Below are positions 7,397-11,421 of a DNA stretch of 11,421 nucleotides, piece by piece (positions within the stretch are counted from its first letter, which is position 1; every line of letters begins with the position of its first letter). Under the pieces are notes generated by a model. That model made no database searches. It saw only the letters and a list, made by a program, of their open reading frames with translations, and was not told the DNA's origin. Source of the stretch: Streptococcus sp. UBA6071 (GTDB lineage: Bacteria; Bacillota; Bacilli; Lactobacillales; Streptococcaceae). Made by a program: the position numbers and the translations under genes. The stretch spans positions 6,175 through 17,595 of the forward strand of contig DIXV01000089.1 in assembly GCA_002436115.1 (NCBI GenBank), read 5' to 3'.

Positions 7397-9058
7397 ATGT
7401 CTTTTGATGGCTTTTTTTTACACCATTTACTAGAAGAATTGAACGAAAAACTACTGGGTGGTCGCATTCAAAAGATTAACCAACCCTTTGAACAAGAGCT
7501 CTTCCTTTCTGTCCGACATCATCGGCAGAATTACAAACTGCTCTTATCTGCCCACCCTGTTTTCGGACGGATTCAACTGACTCAGGCAGAGTATGCCAAC
7601 CCCAAAACACCAAATACTTTTACCATGATTATGCGTAAGTATCTCCAAGGAGCTATTATTGAGCGCATAGAACAATTGGAAAACGATCGTGTCTTAGAGA
7701 TTGCAGTTTCTAATAAAAATGAGATCGGAGACCATATTCAAGCCACCCTTATTGTTGAAGTCATGGGCAAACACTCTAACATCATCCTAATTGATAAGGG
7801 GACTCAAAAGATTATTGAAGCCATTAAACATGTCGGCTTCTCACAAAATTCCTATCGCACCTTACTTCCTGGCTCAACCTATTTAACACCCCCAAAAACA
7901 CAAGCCAACAATCCTTTTACAATTGCTGATGAGTCACTTTTTGAACTCCTTTCCACACAAGATTTGACTCCCAAAAACCTGCAACACCTCTTTCAGGGAC
8001 TAGGACAGGACACGGCAAGCGCCTTATCTAAATGCCTAAAAAATAATCGCCTTAAGCAGTTTCGAGCATTTTTTGGACAAGGTACGACACCTAATCTAAC
8101 CAGTAAGTCCTTTGCTGCAGTCCCTTTCCCAGACAGTGATACTTATTTCGACAGCCTCTCAGAGCTCTTAGATGTTTTTTTTCAAGATAAGGCTGAACGA
8201 GACCGTGTCAAACAACAGGCCAGTGAGTTGATTCGCCGTGTAGATAATGAATTGGGAAAAAATCGGAAAAAATTAATCAAGCAAGAAAAGGAATTAGAAG
8301 ACACTGAAAACGCTGAAATTTTTCGCCAAAAAGGAGAGCTTCTGACGACCTATCTTCATCAAATCCCTAATGACAAAGCAAGTGTTGAACTAGACAACTA
8401 TTATACTGGAGAGAAAATCACCATTGCTCTTGATAAAGCCTTGACACCAAACCAAAATGCTCAGCGGTATTTCAAAAAATACGCCAAACTAAGAGAATCA
8501 GTCAAACACCTCACTAAGCTGATTGCAGAAGGAAAACAGACAGTTGCCTACCTCGAAAGCGTTCAAACCTTACTTGAACAAGCAAGCTTAGCTGAAATTG
8601 CTGAGATTCGTGAAGAACTGATTGAGACAGGTTTTATACGAAGACGGCATCGTGAAAAACACCAGAAGCGGCAGAAACCTGAAGCCTATTTAGCCAGTGA
8701 TGGGAAAACGATCATTCTAGTAGGGAAAAACAATCTCCAAAATGACGAATTAACGTTCAAAATGGCTAAAAAAGGAGAGCTCTGGTTCCATGCCAAAGAC
8801 ATCCCTGGAAGTCATGTCATCATCACGGACAACTTGAATCCTACAGATGATGTCAAAACAGATGCAGCAGAACTCGCTGCCTACTTCTCTAAATCTAGAC
8901 TGTCCAATCTCGTTCAGGTGGATATGATTGAGGCTAAAAAGCTCCACAAACCTACTGGAGCTAAACCTGGTTTTGTGACGTATACTGGTCAAAAAACCTT
9001 GAGGGTAACACCTGATGAAACCAAAATAAAAGGGATGAGACAAGCCCAAAAGAAATAA
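7397..9058 (+). CDS. fbpA: NFACT protein FbpA/PavA/FBP54 (RqcH), ribosome rescue factor and fibronectin-binding adhesin
   Basis: Full-length 553-residue member of the Rqc2/NEMF family; pneumococcal PavA is about 551. The N-terminal NFACT-N domain begins MSFDGFFLHHLLEEL and contains the conserved Asp97-Arg98 needed by RqcH to recruit tRNA. A helical region follows, with charged coiled-coil arms at about 263-310 and 350-420, then the NFACT-R domain at about 430-530 (LWFHAKDIPGSHVII at 462-476). In Bacillus, RqcH binds obstructed 50S subunits and adds alanine tails to stalled peptides. In streptococci the same proteins are known as surface fibronectin binders despite having no signal peptide or LPXTG anchor, and none is seen here. 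The gene is monocistronic with its own promoter and converges on the TPR gene. Confidence 0.96.
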   Translation: MSFDGFFLHHLLEELNEKLLGGRIQKINQPFEQELFLSVRHHRQNYKLLLSAHPVFGRIQLTQAEYANPKTPNTFTMIMRKYLQGAIIERIEQLENDRVLEIAVSNKNEIGDHIQATLIVEVMGKHSNIILIDKGTQKIIEAIKHVGFSQNSYRTLLPGSTYLTPPKTQANNPFTIADESLFELLSTQDLTPKNLQHLFQGLGQDTASALSKCLKNNRLKQFRAFFGQGTTPNLTSKSFAAVPFPDSDTYFDSLSELLDVFFQDKAERDRVKQQASELIRRVDNELGKNRKKLIKQEKELEDTENAEIFRQKGELLTTYLHQIPNDKASVELDNYYTGEKITIALDKALTPNQNAQRYFKKYAKLRESVKHLTKLIAEGKQTVAYLESVQTLLEQASLAEIAEIREELIETGFIRRRHREKHQKRQKPEAYLASDGKTIILVGKNNLQNDELTFKMAKKGELWFHAKDIPGSHVIITDNLNPTDDVKTDAAELAAYFSKSRLSNLVQVDMIEAKKLHKPTGAKPGFVTYTGQKTLRVTPDETKIKGMRQAQKK

Positions 9059-9066
9059 GAATCGGG

Positions 9067-9102
9067 GACAAACATGACAATTTACTAGAAATTGATTTTG
9101 TC
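9067..9102. repeat. Nested inverted repeat just downstream of fbpA
   Basis: GACAAA (9067-9072) can pair with TTTGTC (9097-9102), enclosing CAATTT (9078-9083) / AAATTG (9089-9094) with a 5-base ACTAG loop. No T-run follows, so it is not a good terminator. It may be an mRNA 3'-end stabilising structure or an unrelated palindrome. Confidence 0.45.
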
Positions 9103-9118
9103 GTCCTATTCCCACAAA

Positions 9119-9171
9119 GGTGACTTGCTTTGCAAAAACTGATGAAAGCGTCAAACTAAATACCAGTCACC
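9119..9171. repeat. Second inverted repeat in the fbpA/TPR gap
   Basis: GGTGACT (9119-9125) and AGTCACC (9165-9171) are perfect inverted copies, 39 bases apart. Between them GCTTT and AAAGC can form an inner helix. No promoter, T-run or ORF is seen within it. This and the previous repeat fill most of the 205-base gap between fbpA and the TPR gene. Confidence 0.4.
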
Positions 9172-9202
9172 CCCTACATCAAAGCGTGTAGAAAAATAAA
9201 CT

Positions 9203-9234
9203 GAAAGAGGCCGGACAAAAGTCCCGCCTCTTTC
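9203..9234. terminator. Convergent bidirectional terminator
   Basis: GAAAGAGGC (9203-9211) pairs with GCCTCTTTC (9226-9234), continued by GGAC/GTCC across a single C-C mismatch with an AAAA loop. On the minus strand the hairpin is followed by AGTTTATTTTT, serving the AI-2E/TPR operon. On the plus strand only a mixed TC stretch follows, so termination of fbpA there may be weaker. Confidence 0.82.
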
Positions 9235-9263
9235 ATCTTCTCCCTTGAGAAAGGGATCCTAAT

Positions 9264-10496
9264 TTAATCTTCAAAACTTTGAAACAGCTCCAGCATGTCA
9301 ATATCATCTGGTGTATAGTCTAGATAACGTCTGAGGACCTGTTTAGCAGTGTCAAACTCTCCCTTTTCGCGAAGCAACAAACTGTACTCTTTCAAAAACT
9401 CTGGATTATCCTTTAAGTCATCGTGCAATTCCCCATATTTCAAGAGAGCTTCCTCTGCCTCTAGAAACTGATAACCTTTAGCAATCTGCCAACGAGTCAA
9501 TACATTTTCAATTTCTGGGCTATCCAAAGCAATCAAGTCTTCATAACGGTTCTGCTCCAAAAACATTGAGGATAAGCGGAGATTTATCTCCTCTAAATCC
9601 TCTGCCCAAACTTTAGCTTTTAAGAGATAAACCTCAGCTAAGGGACTATCGTTTAATTCATAGGCGTATTGGGAAGCCAGCAGTAGGAGGCTGACATCCA
9701 TTTCATTTCTAGTCAAAGCCTTCTGGACTATCGTTAAGGCAGCCCTCACATCATGCTCAGCGTGAAGGGATTGTGCATAAAGGGACTGATAACCCTCAAA
9801 GTCTGGGTTTAAGGTCTCCAATTGCTTGAAGTAAAGCGTTGCTCGCTGATAATGTTCTTGCTCAAATAGCAAAGTTGCTAATTCAAAAAGAGACTGGTCA
9901 TTGTATTCGAGTTCAATTGCTTTTTCTAAAAATTCAATAGCCACCTCAAATTTACCCATGTTAGCATAGGCAAAGCCGATACGTTGATATGTTGAGACCC
10001 CAGTATCATGATAAATGGCACGGTTATCTAACCGTGCATACTCTTTTATAGCTGCTTGGAAGTTCTCTAACTCCAACTCTAACTCTGCCAGACCAAAACG
10101 CAATAACGGGTCGTTAGATAATTGACAAGCCAGTAAAAGCTTCTCTTTAGCCACATCCGTTAACCCCTCCAGCTGGTAGAAATCCGCTTGACTAACCAAT
10201 GCTTCCACATAGTAAGGGCTATTCTCATCAATCTGATCCAGATAAGCAAAGGCAAGTTCTACCTTTCCATCTTCCATAGCAATATTTGCAAGACGAATGG
10301 CAACTTCTGGAAAACGATTGATGAGGCCTTCATAGATGGTTTGCGCCTCAGATAAAAAACCAATACTCTCCAAGTACTCTGCCAACCCTAGTAGCTCTTC
10401 ATCACTATCTTTCTCAAGTGCCTCTTGGAAATAGACCTGTGCTTGCTCCAGGTCTTGTTGTTCAAGGGCTCTTAGCATTTGTCTTCCTTTACTCAT
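9264..10496 (-). CDS. Tetratricopeptide-repeat protein, function unknown
   Basis: 410 residues, no signal peptide or membrane segment, acidic, so presumably cytoplasmic. TPR-like helix pairs recur along the whole chain. Clear units include AQVYFQEALEKD (19-30), ELLGLAEYLESIGFLSEAQTIYEG (34-57), STYQRIGFAYANMGKFEVAIEFLEKAI (168-194) and SLFELATLLFEQEHYQRATLYFKQL (202-226). Such arrays bind partner proteins, and no catalytic domain is attached. The ATG at 10496 overlaps the AI-2E stop by 8 bases (ATGAGTAA), so the genes are co-transcribed and probably coupled. A second in-frame ATG at codon 7 also has a GGAAG just upstream and could be the real start. The partner and role cannot be read from sequence. 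The operon link hints at a membrane-associated job with the AI-2E protein, which is inference only. Confidence 0.88.
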   Translation of the reverse strand: MSKGRQMLRALEQQDLEQAQVYFQEALEKDSDEELLGLAEYLESIGFLSEAQTIYEGLINRFPEVAIRLANIAMEDGKVELAFAYLDQIDENSPYYVEALVSQADFYQLEGLTDVAKEKLLLACQLSNDPLLRFGLAELELELENFQAAIKEYARLDNRAIYHDTGVSTYQRIGFAYANMGKFEVAIEFLEKAIELEYNDQSLFELATLLFEQEHYQRATLYFKQLETLNPDFEGYQSLYAQSLHAEHDVRAALTIVQKALTRNEMDVSLLLLASQYAYELNDSPLAEVYLLKAKVWAEDLEEINLRLSSMFLEQNRYEDLIALDSPEIENVLTRWQIAKGYQFLEAEEALLKYGELHDDLKDNPEFLKEYSLLLREKGEFDTAKQVLRRYLDYTPDDIDMLELFQSFED

Positions 10497-11421
10497 CTAC
10501 TTCTTCCACTTTTCCTTCCTCTTCTTTATAGAGACCACTATAATCCTTGTACCAATTAAAGAGGGCTGTTATGATAACTTTTATGGAAGCATAAATAGGA
10601 ATTCCCAACAAGACACCCAAAAGGCCAAACATCTGACCAGCTGTTAAAAGGACAAAAAGGATAACAATCGGATGGATTTTAAGAGATGATCCCAGAATCA
10701 ATGGTGTCACAAAACGCCCCTCAATTGTTTGCTCAATAATAAAGATAATAATGACTTTAATAAGCATGCTTGGCCCTACAAGTAGGGCGACGATAAGAGC
10801 TGGTATCATGGCTAAAAAACTGCCCAGATAAGGGACTAAGTTAAGCACACCTGCCAAAACGCCTAAGGTTATAGCATAATTGAGTCCGACTACTGAAAAC
10901 ATGACTGAAAACATAATGGCTACAATACTTGCTACTGTAATCTGCCCACGAACATAGTTAGATAACTGAGTATTCACCTCGCCTAAGACCTGACTAGTTG
11001 GTTGACGCCATTTAATTGGTAAGACTTTGGTTACCCGACGATTAATCTGTTCCCCATCTCGCAAGAGGTAAAAAAGGATAAAGGGCATAATGATAATCGC
11101 AATGACGATCTGTGAAGCTGTTGAAAGGAGATTTTTCACCCAGTCCACCGCATTTACTGAAAAAGTAGCTGCAAACGATGTTGCCTGACCACTGATTGAA
11201 TCTAAAAAGTCATTAATCTGAGGCCTAAATTGATCAAATCGATCATCTTTTATCAAACTAGTAATTAGCTTATCCATTTCATTTACATAGTCAGGGACAT
11301 TTTTAACAAAGCTTAGTAACTGATCTTGCAAGTTAGGGATTAGAACGGCTAACCCCCAAATTAAAAGCAAGGCGAGCAATAGAAAAACAATACTAATCGC
11401 TACGATTCGTGACAGTTTCCA
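10489..11421 (-). CDS. AI-2E family transporter (DUF20/PerM-like membrane protein), N-terminus outside window
   Basis: The last 310 residues of a polytopic membrane protein of the AI-2E transporter family (PF01594). The frame stays open to the window edge, and the visible start-like TTG at 11379 lies inside a hydrophobic helix (IVFLLLALLLIWG), so it is not the start. Family members are about 340-380 residues, so roughly 30-70 are missing. The visible part has a helix at about 3-28, a soluble segment of about 70 residues, then helices from about 98. It carries the family's VPYLGS (196-201) and EQTIEGRFVTPLILG (230-244) segments and an acidic, Lys-rich tail. Members have been linked to AI-2 export or to Na+/H+ antiport, and the real substrate here is unknown. 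It is the upstream partner of the TPR gene, and its promoter lies outside the window. Confidence 0.92.
   Translation of the reverse strand, partial: WKLSRIVAISIVFLLLALLLIWGLAVLIPNLQDQLLSFVKNVPDYVNEMDKLITSLIKDDRFDQFRPQINDFLDSISGQATSFAATFSVNAVDWVKNLLSTASQIVIAIIIMPFILFYLLRDGEQINRRVTKVLPIKWRQPTSQVLGEVNTQLSNYVRGQITVASIVAIMFSVMFSVVGLNYAITLGVLAGVLNLVPYLGSFLAMIPALIVALLVGPSMLIKVIIIFIIEQTIEGRFVTPLILGSSLKIHPIVILFVLLTAGQMFGLLGVLLGIPIYASIKVIITALFNWYKDYSGLYKEEEGKVEEVDE

Noticed and set aside
8750..9154. 134-codon minus-strand ORF overlapping the end of fbpA
   Set aside because: It is antisense to the conserved NFACT-R domain, has no recognisable protein features and looks like a shadow frame.

Overview
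The window looks like ordinary chromosomal DNA of a low-GC Firmicute, almost certainly a Streptococcus. The fibronectin-binding/RqcH protein, the TrpXYZ transporter, the one-piece SBP-permease of an amino-acid ABC system and the BglA-type 6-phospho-beta-glucosidase all read as typical streptococcal proteins. Promoters are near-consensus sigma-A type and ribosome binding sites are of the AAGGAG type. I cannot fix the species from sequence alone. No mobile element, CRISPR array, rRNA or tRNA was seen.

Left part (minus strand, 1-4778): a tryptophan-uptake operon trpX-trpY-trpZ is transcribed leftward from a perfect-consensus promoter. It runs through a T-box leader whose specifier codon (UGG), acceptor-binding bulge (UGGC) and competing terminator and antiterminator can all be read directly. 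A bidirectional-looking terminator follows trpZ. Next comes bglA, with an intact promoter, a CcpA-type cre site and a strong RBS. Its reading frame is broken about 30 codons in, apparently by a small out-of-frame deletion, so it is called a pseudogene. About 120 bases at the left edge hold only a weak partial ORF.

Middle part (plus strand, 4798-9058): a divergent promoter drives a two-gene amino-acid ABC transporter, a fused substrate-binding/permease protein overlapping its ATPase by one base. It ends at a clear intrinsic terminator. A separate extended -10 promoter then drives fbpA (RqcH/PavA/FBP54 family).

Right part (minus strand, 9203-11421): a convergent terminator and two nested inverted repeats separate fbpA from a leftward pair. 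This pair is an AI-2E family membrane protein, cut by the window edge, and a TPR-repeat protein whose start overlaps its stop by 8 bases.

Functionally the window is mostly nutrient uptake (tryptophan, another amino acid, formerly beta-glucosides), each with its own expected sensor: T-box for uncharged tRNA-Trp, cre for CcpA, and possibly a CodY box. It also carries a ribosome-quality-control/adhesin gene. I found no convincing undescribed system. The most notable items are the broken but still fully equipped bglA and the completely readable tRNA-Trp T-box on a transporter operon.
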